Positions 33,363 through 42,554 are shown, numbered from the stretch's first letter. The stretch: 64,000 bases of DNA from DATJPR01 sp963843525 (GCA_963843525.1 CAWJKM010000003.1:736181-800180); one strand, 5' to 3'. The notes: generated by a model not told the origin, from the sequence alone. Made by a program: numbers and translations.

Positions 33363-35444
33363 ATGGTGCGGATAAAAAAGTTTCAGGACTGGAGCACGTC
33401 ATTCAAGGTCATCGGCGGATCGGTGGTATCGATCGGTCTGCTGGCATCGGTAGTGTTGTTCTACGTTCTCCCGAAGGTCGAAGAGACCATTTACAGCGAA
33501 AAGCGGCAGGCCACAAAGAACATTGTCGATGTTCCGTATTCGATTCTTGCAGAATACGACGCCCGCGCACAGAAGGGGGAATTCACGGTGGAAGAGGCGC
33601 AACGGAGGGCAACAGCGAGCATCCAGAACCTGCGGTACGACGAGAAGGAGTACTTCTGGATCAACGACATGACGCCGCGCATGATCATGCATCCGTACAA
33701 ACCCGAGTTGGACGGGAAGGATATCAGCGACAACGCGGACCCGAACGGCAAGCACCTGTTCCTGGACATGGTGTCGGTCTGCAAAGAGCACGGTGAGGGG
33801 TTCGTTGAATATATGTGGCCCAAGCCGGGAGTGGACAAGCCGGTGCCGAAAATCTCCTACGTGAAGCTCTACAAGCCGTGGGGATGGATTGTGGGAAGCG
33901 GCATTTATGTGGACGACGTTGAGAACCAGATCGCCGCTCTTCGATGGTCGATCATGGGCGGCTTGCTGATCGGCATCCTTGTCTCGATCGGCATCGGGGT
34001 GGTGATCGGGAGGATGGTCGCCGGACCGTTGAAGGAGATGGTGGTCCGCCTGGACAATGCGGATCTCAACACCGTTTTGCAGTCGTCGCGGAAAGACGAA
34101 ATCGGAGACCTGACGCGCTCGTTCGACAGGTTTGTCGGGACCATCAAGAGCACACTGTTGCAGGTTTCCGAAGTGTCGTCGGCTGTGGCAAGTGCCAGCG
34201 CGGAGATCTCTTCCAGTACCGAACAGCTGGCTGCCGGATCACAGGAACAGACCTCGCAGGCTTCCGAGGTTGCCTCCGCAGTCGAGGAAATGACGTCGAC
34301 GATAGGCGAAAACTCGAAGAACGCAACGACCACCGCCGACACAGCCAGGGAAGCGAAAGTAGCGGCCCAAAAAGGCGGCCAGGTGGTGAAGCAAACCATC
34401 GATGGCATGAAGCGCATCGCCGAGGTGGTGAGCCAGTCCGCCGTGACCGTCCAGGCATTGAGCAAGTCGAGCGACCAGATCGGCGAAATCATCGGCGTCA
34501 TCGATGACATTGCCGACCAGACGAACCTCCTTGCGTTGAACGCGGCGATTGAAGCCGCGCGCGCAGGAGAGCAAGGCCGGGGATTTGCCGTGGTGGCCGA
34601 CGAAGTACGAAAGCTGGCAGAGCGGACAACGAAGGCGACCAAAGAGATCACCGGCATGATCAAGAGAATTCAGCACGAGACGACGGGTGCAGTTGCGTCG
34701 ATGGAAGGGGGCACCACGGAGGTCCAGAAGGGGATCACCCTCGCGGAGAATGCCGGTCATTCGCTCAATGAAATCGTGCTGAAATCGGAAAAAGTGACGG
34801 ATATGGTTGCGCAGATTGCCGCGGCGAGTGAGGAGCAATCAAGTGCGAGCGGCGAGATCGCCAAGAATATGGAAGCCATCTCCAGCGTCACCAACGAAAC
34901 AGCCCAGGGGACCCAGCAGATCGCCCGTGCTGCCGAGGATCTGAATCGATTGACAGAAAGCCTCCAGCAGTTTGTGAATAGGTTCAAGCTGAGTGAAAGC
35001 CATTCCGCAAATACACACGGCTCGTCCCCGCAATCCGGGGCGTCGTCGACCGTTGTCCGCGAGAACGGTTCATTGGCCCCGCAAGCAACGTTGATAGGGG
35101 AGTTTGATGTTGAAGCCGCAAAAAGGGCCCATCTCGTGTGGAGGTCGCGCGTACAAAGGCTGCTACAGGGAAAAGAAACGGTCGACGAGAACAGTGTCGT
35201 TTCCCATCGGGATTGTGCTCTGGGCAAATGGTATTATAGCATGGGGCAGACCGAATTCGGCAATGGCGCAGTGTTTGTCGCCCTCGGCAAAAAGCATGAA
35301 GAGATGCACCACAGCGTGAAAAAAACGGCGACGCTTTGGAACTCCGGCAGAAAGGCAGAAGCAAGAGAGGTGGGGGAGGCGGTGTATCGGCTTTCCGACG
35401 AGGTCGTGAACCTGCTGGACGAATTGACGGTCCTTGCGTCGTAG
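33363..35444 (+). CDS. Methyl-accepting chemotaxis protein with Cache sensor and C-terminal zinc-binding CZB domain
   Basis: A 693-residue receptor. Helix 1 (VIGGSVVSIGLLASVVLFYVL), a single Cache sensor (YDEKEYFWINDMTPRMIMHP, SYVKLYKPWGWIVGSGIY), helix 2, HAMP, and a signalling domain with DDIADQTNLLALNAAIEAARAG. The last about 110 residues form a chemoreceptor zinc-binding domain with SHRDCALGKWYYSMG and KKHEEMHHSV, supplying the Cys and His ligands. The cytoplasmic CZB domain senses zinc or hypochlorous-type oxidants in known receptors. GGAGG precedes the ATG at 33363. Confidence 0.95.
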   Translation: MVRIKKFQDWSTSFKVIGGSVVSIGLLASVVLFYVLPKVEETIYSEKRQATKNIVDVPYSILAEYDARAQKGEFTVEEAQRRATASIQNLRYDEKEYFWINDMTPRMIMHPYKPELDGKDISDNADPNGKHLFLDMVSVCKEHGEGFVEYMWPKPGVDKPVPKISYVKLYKPWGWIVGSGIYVDDVENQIAALRWSIMGGLLIGILVSIGIGVVIGRMVAGPLKEMVVRLDNADLNTVLQSSRKDEIGDLTRSFDRFVGTIKSTLLQVSEVSSAVASASAEISSSTEQLAAGSQEQTSQASEVASAVEEMTSTIGENSKNATTTADTAREAKVAAQKGGQVVKQTIDGMKRIAEVVSQSAVTVQALSKSSDQIGEIIGVIDDIADQTNLLALNAAIEAARAGEQGRGFAVVADEVRKLAERTTKATKEITGMIKRIQHETTGAVASMEGGTTEVQKGITLAENAGHSLNEIVLKSEKVTDMVAQIAAASEEQSSASGEIAKNMEAISSVTNETAQGTQQIARAAEDLNRLTESLQQFVNRFKLSESHSANTHGSSPQSGASSTVVRENGSLAPQATLIGEFDVEAAKRAHLVWRSRVQRLLQGKETVDENSVVSHRDCALGKWYYSMGQTEFGNGAVFVALGKKHEEMHHSVKKTATLWNSGRKAEAREVGEAVYRLSDEVVNLLDELTVLAS

Positions 35445-35536
35445 GGGAGGGCCGGAAGGGAGCGGAGGAGGAGAAACCCCGGCGATTCGGAATGTCCCGG
35501 CGGGGAACCTGCAATGACAAACGAAAAGGCATGCCA

Positions 35537-36202
35537 ATGAAGAAGGGAATAATCCGGAAGTTGATGCTCCCAATGGCTTCCATTGTCCTGCTGACGACGA
35601 TTATTGCCGGTTGGCTGAGTACCAGACAAATGGGGCAGCAGATCCGTGCGCTTTCTGATGAACAGATCCACGGGCGCTTGCGCGCGACTCTGGAGAACCT
35701 CAACGTCGTGAATGAGTTGAGCCTGAGTAGAGTCCACACCGCCATGCATGTGTTAATCGACGAGGGAAACCGGTTCGGTGTCCCTGCGCTTGGCGGGACG
35801 TTCTCGATCGGTACGGAGCAAACGCCGAACCTGCTGCTCGGTGGGAGACCGCAGGGGAACAATTTTGTCCTCGTCGACCGTGTGAAAACTCTGACGGATG
35901 CGACTGCAACGCTCTTCGTCAGGCGCGGCCGCGATTTTGTCCGTGTGTCAACGAATGTCAAAAAGGCCGACGGGACGCGCGCCGTCGGGACTGTGCTCGA
36001 TCCCAATGGCAAAGCGATTGCTGCAATCCGCGACGGCAAGCCCTTCTACGGTGTCGTCGACATTCTTGGGTCTCCTTATATGACCGGATACGAACCGATC
36101 AGAGAGTGCAAACGGAGAGACGGTCGGAATCTGGTACGTCGGCTACCCTCTTTCGACGCTCGACCAGCTCGGCGAGTCCATCGGCAAATCGCGGATTCTT
36201 GA
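35537..36202 (+). CDS. Methyl-accepting chemotaxis protein, N-terminal Cache piece (frameshifted)
   Basis: Encodes helix 1 (KLMLPMASIVLLTTIIAGWL) and most of a Cache3/Cache2-type sensor ending GKPFYGVVDILGSPYMTGYEPIR. The frame is then wrong: dropping one G near 36106 gives IRDANGETVGIWYVGYP, the normal Cache ending, in the next frame. AAAAGG is spaced correctly for the ATG at 36106 minus 569, that is 35537. The two pieces and a corrected C-terminus would make one receptor of about 680 residues. Confidence 0.85.
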   Translation: MKKGIIRKLMLPMASIVLLTTIIAGWLSTRQMGQQIRALSDEQIHGRLRATLENLNVVNELSLSRVHTAMHVLIDEGNRFGVPALGGTFSIGTEQTPNLLLGGRPQGNNFVLVDRVKTLTDATATLFVRRGRDFVRVSTNVKKADGTRAVGTVLDPNGKAIAAIRDGKPFYGVVDILGSPYMTGYEPIRECKRRDGRNLVRRLPSFDARPARRVHRQIADS

Positions 36203-36218
36203 ACACGGGTTCGTCGCG

Positions 36219-37578
36219 TTGCTCGATGGGCAGGGGAAAATCGTCTTCAGATCGGAAAACGCCAGCAAAGAAGAGGTCCAGCGAGTCCTTGCGGGGGAGA
36301 AAGAGGCGGGCAAGTCCTGGAACCTCAGCAAAGAGCTTTTCGGACCCTGGGGATACTCCATTGTAGCGGCACATCCGGATTCGGATGTTGATGAGAAGTT
36401 GACGCAAGCCTTCTCCGCTGTTGCCGCCGGGGCGATTCTTGTCATCGGTGTGCTGGTCAGCGTGCTCTACGTACTGCTGACGCGCATTGTCCTCCGGCCG
36501 ATGAAAGAGGTCAATGCGAAAATGGATGATGCCGATCTGAATACTGCGTTCGATTCGGAACGCGCTGACGAGATAGGAGATCTTCAACGGTCGTTTGACA
36601 CGTTTGTTGCGTCAATCAAGAGCACGCTCGTCCAGGTCGCCGAAGCCGCCGCCGCAGTCGCGAGCGCAAGTTCACAGATATCATCGAGCACGGAGGAAAT
36701 GGCGGCCGGCGCCCAGGAACAGACGAGTCAGGCGGGTGAGGTCGCCTCTGCCGTCGAAGAGATGACCAAAACGATCGCCGAGAACTCCAGGAACGCCAGC
36801 GACACCGCGGAGACCGCAAGGCAATCAAGGGAGGCGGCCGAGCAGGGAGGGAAGGTGGTCGAAGAAACGGTCCACGGCATGAAACAGATTGCCGAAGTGG
36901 TGAAGAAGTCCGCCCGCGCCGTGAAGGAACTCGGGAAGTCCAGCGACGAGATCGGCGAGATCATCGGCGTCATCGATGACATCGCCGACCAGACGAACCT
37001 CCTGGCGTTGAACGCGGCCATCGAGGCCGCCCGGGCAGGGGAACAGGGCCGGGGATTCGCCGTGGTGGCCGATGAGGTGCGAAAGCTGGCCGAACGGACG
37101 ACCAAGGCGACGAAGGAGATTGCCGGGATGATCAAGAAGATCCAGGTGGATACCCAGGGTGCAGTGGAGTCGATGGATGAAGGGACGAAAAATGTGGATG
37201 AAGGGATTCTGTCGGCGGACAAGGCGGGAGCGTCGCTGGAGGAGATCGTCTTGATCAGTCAGAAGGTGACGGACATGGTGATGCAGATTGCCAGCGCGAG
37301 CGAGCAGCAATCGAGTGCCAGCGAGCAGATCAGCAAGAATGTTGAAGCGATCAGCGCTGTCACAGGCGAAACAGCATTGGGAGTACAGCAGATCGCCCGG
37401 GCCGCAGAGGATTTGAACCGGTTGACGGAGAATCTGCAATCGCTGGTCGGGAAGTTCAACCTTGGCGGCGAGGGACATTCTGCAGCCGGGCGGGGCCACG
37501 AAGGCATCCATGCACATCGCGAAGTCGAAGGTGGCCGTGCGGGCCAACGGCAAGCTGGTGGAACATCACCGAGCATAG
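36219..37578 (+). CDS. Methyl-accepting chemotaxis protein, signalling piece (second frameshift near 37490)
   Basis: Continues the receptor from the last Cache segment through helix 2 (GAILVIGVLVSVLYVLLTRIV), HAMP and a complete signalling domain (GEIIGVIDDIADQTNLLALN). In the original frame the protein would run on into the methyltransferase gene, but one base fewer in GGGG near 37491-37494 gives ATKASMHIAKSKVAVRANGK and a stop at 37576-37578. That end matches the conserved tail RSKIAVRANGKLVP of the first MCP in this cluster, so the true stop is at 37578. Confidence 0.85.
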
Positions 37579-37700
37579 GCGTTCAAGGCGTTGCTCTCGG
37601 GCGGATTTCGACGATTTTTCTGACTCATTTCCGGTCTTTTCTGCATCTTATACAGAAAGCCAGAACCCGGACAGAGAAGAAAGTCGGAGAGACCGTCGCC

Positions 37701-38297
37701 ATGAACGAACGTACATTTTCCCCAACGAGAGCGCACATTCTTGACGATCCCGAGCGGTTGAAATGGTTGCCGCCCGATCAGATCATCGCACGGGTTGGAC
37801 TTCGCCCCGGGATGGCGGTGGCGGATGTCGGAGCCGGCACCGGGTATTTCACCCTGCCCTTCTCGGAGGTGGTCGGTCCGTCGGGAAAAATCCATGCGGT
37901 TGACTTCCAGGCCGACATGCTCAAGAAGATCGGGGCAAAGCTCGACGCCGACAAGAGTCGGAACAACATCGCGCTTGTCTCAGGTTCGGCCTCCGCGACC
38001 ACGCTGCCGGAACAGAGCGTCGACGTTGTCTTCATGGCAAATCTCTGGCATGAGCTGGACGATTTTGCTGCAGTGCTCTCCGAAGTAAAGAGAATCCTCA
38101 AGCCCAACGGAAAACTCTCCATTGTCGATTGGCGCGCAGATCTGCCGTCTCCGCCCGGCCCCCCGACCGCTCACCGTGTGAGCGTTCAAGCTGTCCAGAA
38201 AACCCTCGAATCGCACGGGTGGAAGGTGGTTGATACAGGGTTTGTGGGAGTGTATAGCCATTTTCTCGGTGCAACACCGAAACTAACCCAGACATAA
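37701..38297 (+). CDS. SAM-dependent methyltransferase
   Basis: A 198-residue class I methyltransferase (ArsM/UbiE-like). The SAM motif is MAVADVGAGTGYFTLPFSEVVG, followed by HAVDFQADML, the acidic and NLWHELDDF motifs, and LKPNGKLSIVDWR. The start is the ATG at 37701 (MNERTFSPTRAHILDDPERL) with GGAGAG upstream; it lies in the same frame as the broken MCP, which makes a false fusion. Substrate unknown; ILDDPERLKWLPPD is often seen in small methyltransferases of this group. Confidence 0.9.
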   Translation: MNERTFSPTRAHILDDPERLKWLPPDQIIARVGLRPGMAVADVGAGTGYFTLPFSEVVGPSGKIHAVDFQADMLKKIGAKLDADKSRNNIALVSGSASATTLPEQSVDVVFMANLWHELDDFAAVLSEVKRILKPNGKLSIVDWRADLPSPPGPPTAHRVSVQAVQKTLESHGWKVVDTGFVGVYSHFLGATPKLTQT

Positions 38298-38546
38298 ACA
38301 TTCCCCTCTCGAGAGGGGAGTCCGGATTTTAGATTTTAAAGTTTAGAGTTTAAATTTGGATGGACATAAACATTCCCCTCTGGAGAGGGGAATCGAAGGG
38401 TGTGTCCGGAATTTAGATTGTAGAGTTTAGATTTTAGAGTTGGGTGAAGATGAACATGGCCGTTCCTAGACAGGAATCGAAGTGTGTAACTGGCCGATTT
38501 ACACACCCTTGTCCGCCTCCCGCCAGAAATGCGGGCAGGTCGGCGG
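38298..38546. repeat. Two copies of the composite CCCCTCTCGAGAGGGG/TTTAGATTTTAG element and a GTCCGCC hairpin
   Basis: Copies lie at about 38290-38350 and 38363-38450: TAAACATTCCCCTCT(C/G)GAGAGGGG, then CCGGA and TTTAGATTTTAGAGTTTAG modules. A GTCCGCC...GGCGGAC inverted pair lies at 38509-38546. Between here and the next promoter (38547-38649) only plain sequence is seen. Confidence 0.85.
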
Positions 38547-38649
38547 ACATCCCCTCTGGAAGAGGGGAATAGTGGTATTTCAAAATCGTCACCACCTCTT
38601 CACTCCTCCCCCCCTCCGACCCTACCTGCCAGCTTCCATACGATTTCGC

Positions 38650-38676
38650 TTGACAATTTCATCTCCGTTCTATAAT
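38650..38676 (+). promoter_or_regulatory. Promoter candidate for the PocR-TusA-DsrE-hydrogenase cluster
   Basis: TTGACA at 38650-38655 and TATAAT at 38671-38676 with a 15-base spacer. Both hexamers match the general consensus; the spacer is shorter than ideal. It lies 49 bp before the regulator start. Confidence 0.55.
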
Positions 38677-38700
38677 TTGCCATAGCATGATATAGCAAAT
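38675..38700. promoter_or_regulatory. Operator-like inverted repeat overlapping the start site
   Basis: ATTTGCCATA-GCATGA-TATAGCAAAT: 10-bp arms with one mismatch and a 6-base spacer. It covers the -10 end and start-site region of the promoter, a position suited to autoregulation by the adjacent HTH protein. Confidence 0.6.
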
Positions 38701-38724
38701 TAGTGCATTTTTATCCAAACCTGA

Positions 38725-39483
38725 TTGAACTTGGCCAACCTTCTTACCACAAAGGAACTGCAGGAACTCCTGAAAGTCGACCGGACGACGATCTACCGGA
38801 TGTTGAAGGACGGTCGCATCACAGGAGTTCGAGTAGGAGGGCAGTGGAGGTTCTCGAAGGACGATATCGATGCTCTGCTGGGAGACCCGGTCCGTTCGGA
38901 CTCTGAGCCCGACGCACTCCCGGGCGATCCGCTTCCCATTCATTGCGTGTTCCCCATCCAGCAGGTTTTTGCCGAGATCGCCCAGGTGGGATCTCTCACC
39001 ACCGCACCGGACGGCGAGCCGCTCACCGAAGTCAGCAATTGCGCCGCGTTCTGTTCTCTGATGCTCAACAGCCCATCGGGGAAGAAAGCCTGCATTTCTT
39101 CCTGGCATAAACTCGCACAGCAGTCGGAAAAGAACCCGAAGTTCGTCTCCTGTCATGCCGGTCTCCAGTACGCGCGCGCGCGGATCGAGATCAACGGGGA
39201 CCTTGTCGCGATGGTGATCGCGGGACAGTTTTACGAAGATCCTCCCGACCCCGCCGAAGAAGATGCGCGCATCGAGAAACTCGCTGCGTTGCACGAAATC
39301 CCTGTGGAGGAGCTGCGTGCGGCGGCGAAAGAGATTCGTCAGATCGATCATCGTTTTGAACAACAGCTCGGCGGCTGGCTGCAAAAGGTCGCCGACACTT
39401 TTGAAGAGGTCGCCCACGAACGGTTGGAGCTGATGAACCGGCTCCGCTCGATCTCCCACATGAGCACTCTTCCCAACAGATAA
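38725..39483 (+). CDS. Transcriptional regulator: excisionase-type HTH fused to PocR sensory domain
   Basis: A 252-residue regulator. Residues 6-52 are a MerR/excisionase-type winged HTH (LTTKELQELLKVDRTTIYRM, VGGQWRFSKDDIDALL). Residues about 70-200 form a PocR domain with four cysteines C106, C110, C123 and C143 (NCAAFC, KKACISSW, FVSCHAGLQYARARIEI). PocR domains bind small ligands in other regulators; the Cys set could bind a metal or sense redox or sulfur state, which is inference. The start is TTG at 38725 or 38731, without a clear ribosome-binding site. TusA begins 23 bp after its stop codon. Confidence 0.88.
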   Translation: MNLANLLTTKELQELLKVDRTTIYRMLKDGRITGVRVGGQWRFSKDDIDALLGDPVRSDSEPDALPGDPLPIHCVFPIQQVFAEIAQVGSLTTAPDGEPLTEVSNCAAFCSLMLNSPSGKKACISSWHKLAQQSEKNPKFVSCHAGLQYARARIEINGDLVAMVIAGQFYEDPPDPAEEDARIEKLAALHEIPVEELRAAAKEIRQIDHRFEQQLGGWLQKVADTFEEVAHERLELMNRLRSISHMSTLPNR

Positions 39484-39506
39484 GCCACCATCGTACGGAG
39501 CAGAAC

Positions 39507-39743
39507 ATGCCCACTCACGCAGACCAGACACTTGATTGCACCGGCTTGGCGTGCCCCATGCCGATCCTCAAAACGAAAAAGGCCGTCGACAGCATGCAGG
39601 TCGGCCAGGTTCTGAAGATGATCGCCACGGATGCCGGCTCGGTCCCCGATGTCACCGCGTGGTCGCAGAAGACGGGTCATCAATTGCTGAGCCACGAAGA
39701 GAACAGCGGAACGTTCACCTTTTATATAAAGAAAACAAAGTAA
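39507..39743 (+). CDS. tusA: TusA-family sulfur carrier
   Basis: A 78-residue TusA-like protein that carries sulfur as a persulfide on Cys16 of the motif LACPMPILKTKKA; C11 is also present. The fold core and the ending SHEENSGTFTFYIKK are usual for the family. Here it precedes two DsrE-like proteins, a lipoyl carrier and a hydrogenase, an arrangement closer to sulfur-energy metabolism (TusA-DsrE relays) than to tRNA thiolation. Confidence 0.93.
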   Translation: MPTHADQTLDCTGLACPMPILKTKKAVDSMQVGQVLKMIATDAGSVPDVTAWSQKTGHQLLSHEENSGTFTFYIKKTK

Positions 39744-39827
39744 CGATATCTCCCTGGAAGGGATCACTTCCGTATGGTGATCCCCTCCCGGAGAGCACCC
39801 CACGACGTCTTCCCGGAGAGTACTCCC

Positions 39828-40304
39828 ATGCCTGAAGAATCAAGCAAACGCATTGCGATCATCGCCGCTCATGGCTCGCTCGATGCAGCCTACCCGCCGT
39901 TGATCCTTGCCACCGCCGCTGCCGCGATGGACATGGAGGCGGCGATTTTCTTTACGTTCTACGGACTCGAAATCATCAAGAAGGGGAAGGCCGATCATCT
40001 CAAAGTCCCGCCGATCGCCAATCCCGCCATGCCCGTGCACATCCCGAACATCATCGGGATGCTTCCCGGCATGACCTCGGCCGCCACGATGATGATGAAC
40101 AGCTGGATGTCGAAAGCAAAGGTCGCCAAGCTCAGCGAGCTCCTCGACATCGCCGTCGAATCGGGCGTGAAGCTCATCGCCTGTCAGATGACCATGGATG
40201 TCATGGGGATCAAGAAAGAAGAGCTCATGGATGGACTCCAGATCGGCGGCGCGGCCACGTTCCTCGAGTTCGCAAGCCGAAACGCCATCACGCTGTCGTT
40301 TTAA
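39828..40304 (+). CDS. DsrE/DsrF/DrsH-like sulfur-transfer protein 1
   Basis: A 158-residue DsrE-family protein of the COG2210/DsrE3-like type. KRIAIIAAHGSLDAAYPPLILATAAAAM is the nucleotide-fold-like start; the reactive Cys119 lies in VKLIACQMTMDVMGIKKEEL, the position that carries persulfide in DsrE3 proteins. A hydrophobic insertion (NIIGMLPGMTSAATMMMNSWM) is seen in many family members. GGAGAG precedes the ATG at 39828. It probably exchanges sulfur with TusA. Confidence 0.9.
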   Translation: MPEESSKRIAIIAAHGSLDAAYPPLILATAAAAMDMEAAIFFTFYGLEIIKKGKADHLKVPPIANPAMPVHIPNIIGMLPGMTSAATMMMNSWMSKAKVAKLSELLDIAVESGVKLIACQMTMDVMGIKKEELMDGLQIGGAATFLEFASRNAITLSF

Positions 40305-40439
40305 GCACTCAAAGCCCGGCAGGAGCGCGCCTCACTTCGCGCTGCGTCACGGGTTGTTCCGTTCTTTTCCATCCCACTTCATTGCTCTCGAACCATCTCG
40401 TTCGGATCCGGCCGATGTGTCAGCCGGCCAAATAACAGA

Positions 40440-40545
40440 CCCCGTCCTGATTGTTCAAAGTTTGGCAGTTTGGATGGGGGCGCGGTCGCCGTCGGTAGAA
40501 ACGCACTGCCCCATCGACCATGGACGTAAACATTCCCCTAATTGC
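40440..40545. repeat. Composite intergenic element, partial copy inside the hydrogenase cluster
   Basis: GGGGGCGCGGTCGCCGTCGG, GCACTGCCCCATCGACCATG and GTAAACATTCCCCT modules in the order found near 55500 and 57640, but ending before the CTCGAG palindrome. It splits the two DsrE-like genes (289-bp gap). Confidence 0.8.
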
Positions 40546-40593
40546 GACGAGGCGGAATCTCATCGATTCACGATCATACAAGGATACACTATC

Positions 40594-40959
40594 ATGGAAG
40601 ACAAGATCCTCATCATCATGACCAGCGGGCCCGACACGCCGCGCCGGTGTGCCACGCCGTTTTTCTTCGCCACCCTGGGGGCCGCCATGGAGTATGACGT
40701 GACGATGTTCTTCACGATCGACGGCACCCTGCTGCTGAAGAAGGGAATGGCGGAGACGATCTATCCGAAGGCAGGCGGCAAGCCGGTCTCGGATTTCCTG
40801 AAGGATGCGATGGAAGCGGGGGTGAAATTCACCGCCTGCACCGCCTCGATGGAGCTGCACGATCTCCAGACGAGCGATCTGATCGACGGCGTTAAGATGG
40901 TCGGCGGTGCCGCAATGTGGCAGATGTCGGAAGACGCCAAAACGACACTGACATTCTAG
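40594..40959 (+). CDS. DsrE-family sulfur-transfer protein 2
   Basis: A 121-residue small DsrE protein. ILIIMTSGPDTPRRCATPFFFATLGAAME is the conserved start, with C19, and the reactive-Cys candidate C82 lies in VKFTACTASMELHDLQTSDL, aligned with C119 of the first DsrE-like protein. AAGGA precedes the ATG at 40594. The lipoyl carrier follows at 12 bp. It is probably a second site in a TusA-DsrE-lipoyl sulfur relay (inference from context). Confidence 0.9.
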   Translation: MEDKILIIMTSGPDTPRRCATPFFFATLGAAMEYDVTMFFTIDGTLLLKKGMAETIYPKAGGKPVSDFLKDAMEAGVKFTACTASMELHDLQTSDLIDGVKMVGGAAMWQMSEDAKTTLTF

Positions 40960-40971
40960 AAAGGGAAAGCG

Positions 40972-41418
40972 ATGGCGACAGTACGTGGATGCAACTTACC
41001 CGAAGAGCTCTACTATAACATCGAGAAGCATGTGTGGGCGAAGCCGATGGACGGCGGGATCATCCGTGTCGGCATCACCTCGGTCGCGGCAAAACTGTCC
41101 GGCGGAAAACTCGCCGCCGTCACCGTGAAGGCCAAGAACATCGGACAGGAAATCAAGCAGGGAAAGAGCGTGGCCACGGTGGAGAGCAGCAAGTTCGTGG
41201 GACCGGTTCCCGCGCCGGTCACGGGCGTCCTGCAACGCGGCAACGACAAGCTCGCCCAGGACCCGAACATCGCCGTCGCCGACCCGTACGGCGAAGGCTG
41301 GATTGCGGAGCTGAAAGCAAATGACTGGGAAGGGGAGAAAGGTGCGCTTGTGACCGGTCCCGATGGCCTGGCGAAATACCAGGCAAAGCTCGAGGCCGAC
41401 GGTATCTCATGTCAGTGA
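40972..41418 (+). CDS. GcvH-like lipoyl carrier protein
   Basis: A 148-residue protein homologous to glycine cleavage H protein. It keeps LYYNIEKHVWAK, VGITSVAAKLSG, the lipoyl-lysine site VESSKFVGPVPAPVTG (K74) and DPYGEGWIAELKANDW. No other glycine cleavage genes are present; instead it lies among TusA, DsrE and hydrogenase genes with a lipoate ligase at the cluster end. Such stand-alone H-like proteins act as lipoate-binding carriers in sHdr-type sulfur oxidation. The C-terminus ends ISCQ with a free Cys. The hydrogenase small subunit reads from an overlapping or adjacent start. Confidence 0.9.
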   Translation: MATVRGCNLPEELYYNIEKHVWAKPMDGGIIRVGITSVAAKLSGGKLAAVTVKAKNIGQEIKQGKSVATVESSKFVGPVPAPVTGVLQRGNDKLAQDPNIAVADPYGEGWIAELKANDWEGEKGALVTGPDGLAKYQAKLEADGISCQ

Positions 41419-41435
41419 ATCCTTCCGGAGGTTCT

Positions 41436-42545
41436 ATGTCTGAAGAGACGATCTATCAACATCTCCGGCGATCGGGGGTCACCCGCCGGGATTTTGTGAA
41501 AATCTGCGGACTGCTCGCCGGCGCGATGGGCTTGAATTCTCTCCCTCCGTGGAAAGCCAGCGGCTTTCCGGCGGCCATGGCGGGCGAGTCTTCGGCCGGA
41601 GCCGACATGGTCGAAAAGGCTCTTGCAGCAAGGCCCCGCGTGCCGGTGATCTGGCTCGAATTCCAGGACTGTGCCGGCTGCAGCGAAGCCCTCACCCGCT
41701 CGCAATCGCCCACCCTGATCGATCTGGTCCTCACCAAGATCTCCGTCGAATACCATGAAACTCTCTCCGCCGCTTCGGGCTTCCAGCTCGAAGAAAGCAA
41801 GATGGAGACGATGAAGAAGTACGCGGGGAAGTACGTGCTCGTGGTCGAAGGGTCCGTCCCGCTCGGCCTCAACGGAGACTATTGCACCATCGGCGGGCGA
41901 TCCGCGAAAGACCTGCTCCTCGAAGCGGCCTCGGGTGCGGCGGCGATTGTGGCGACGGGCAACTGCGCGACGTTCGGCGGGATCCCGAAGGCGAAGCCCA
42001 ATCCGACCGATGCAAAAGGGATCTCGGAAATCATCACCGACAAACCGGTGGTGAATATCCCAGGCTGTCCGGCCATTCCGGAAGTGTTCACCGGCACGCT
42101 GGCCCAGTTCCTCGTGTTCGGGACGCTGCCCGAGCTCGACGATCTGCACCGGCCGAAGACTTTCTACGGCAACACCATCCACGACCGTTGTCTGCGCCGG
42201 CCGTTCTACGAGGCGGGGAAGTTCGCCCTCTCCTTCGACGACGAAGGCGCGCGCAAGGGCTGGTGCCTGTACAAACTCGGCTGCAAGGGACCGACCACCT
42301 ACAACTCCTGCGCAACGATTAAATGGGACGCCGGCCTGTCGTTCCCGATTCAATCCGGTCATCCGTGCCTCGGATGTTCCGAGCCGAATTTCTGGGACGG
42401 CGGAGGGTTCTATCAGGGTCAATCGGCCCCGCTCAGCAAGCCGACACTCACCGCTCTCGGCATCGCCGCCGGCGCGGGTGCGGTCCTCGGAGCAGGCATG
42501 GCGGCCGGAAACCGTGGAACAAAGAAGCCAGTCAGCAAAGAATAG
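41436..42545 (+). CDS. hynS: [NiFe] hydrogenase small subunit, Tat-exported
   Basis: A 369-residue FeS subunit that passes electrons from the NiFe site. The Tat signal has VTRRDFVKICG (RR at 17-18). Cluster ligands: CAGCSEA (C79, C82), TGNCATFGG and IPGCPAIP for the proximal cluster; HDRCLRRPFYEAGKF, CLYKLGCKG and GHPCLGCSEPNFWD for the others. A C-terminal helix (LGIAAGAGAVLGAGMAA) would anchor the enzyme. CCGGAGGT precedes the ATG at 41436; the ATG at 41409 that overlaps the previous gene is less likely. It fits periplasmic group 1 enzymes of the Isp (1e) type. Confidence 0.95.
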   Translation: MSEETIYQHLRRSGVTRRDFVKICGLLAGAMGLNSLPPWKASGFPAAMAGESSAGADMVEKALAARPRVPVIWLEFQDCAGCSEALTRSQSPTLIDLVLTKISVEYHETLSAASGFQLEESKMETMKKYAGKYVLVVEGSVPLGLNGDYCTIGGRSAKDLLLEAASGAAAIVATGNCATFGGIPKAKPNPTDAKGISEIITDKPVVNIPGCPAIPEVFTGTLAQFLVFGTLPELDDLHRPKTFYGNTIHDRCLRRPFYEAGKFALSFDDEGARKGWCLYKLGCKGPTTYNSCATIKWDAGLSFPIQSGHPCLGCSEPNFWDGGGFYQGQSAPLSKPTLTALGIAAGAGAVLGAGMAAGNRGTKKPVSKE

Positions 42546-42554
42546 GAGATCGTC

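Noticed and set aside
36219..38297. MCP-methyltransferase fusion protein
   Set aside because: The receptor ends at 37578 in another frame after correcting one base; the fusion is a frameshift product.
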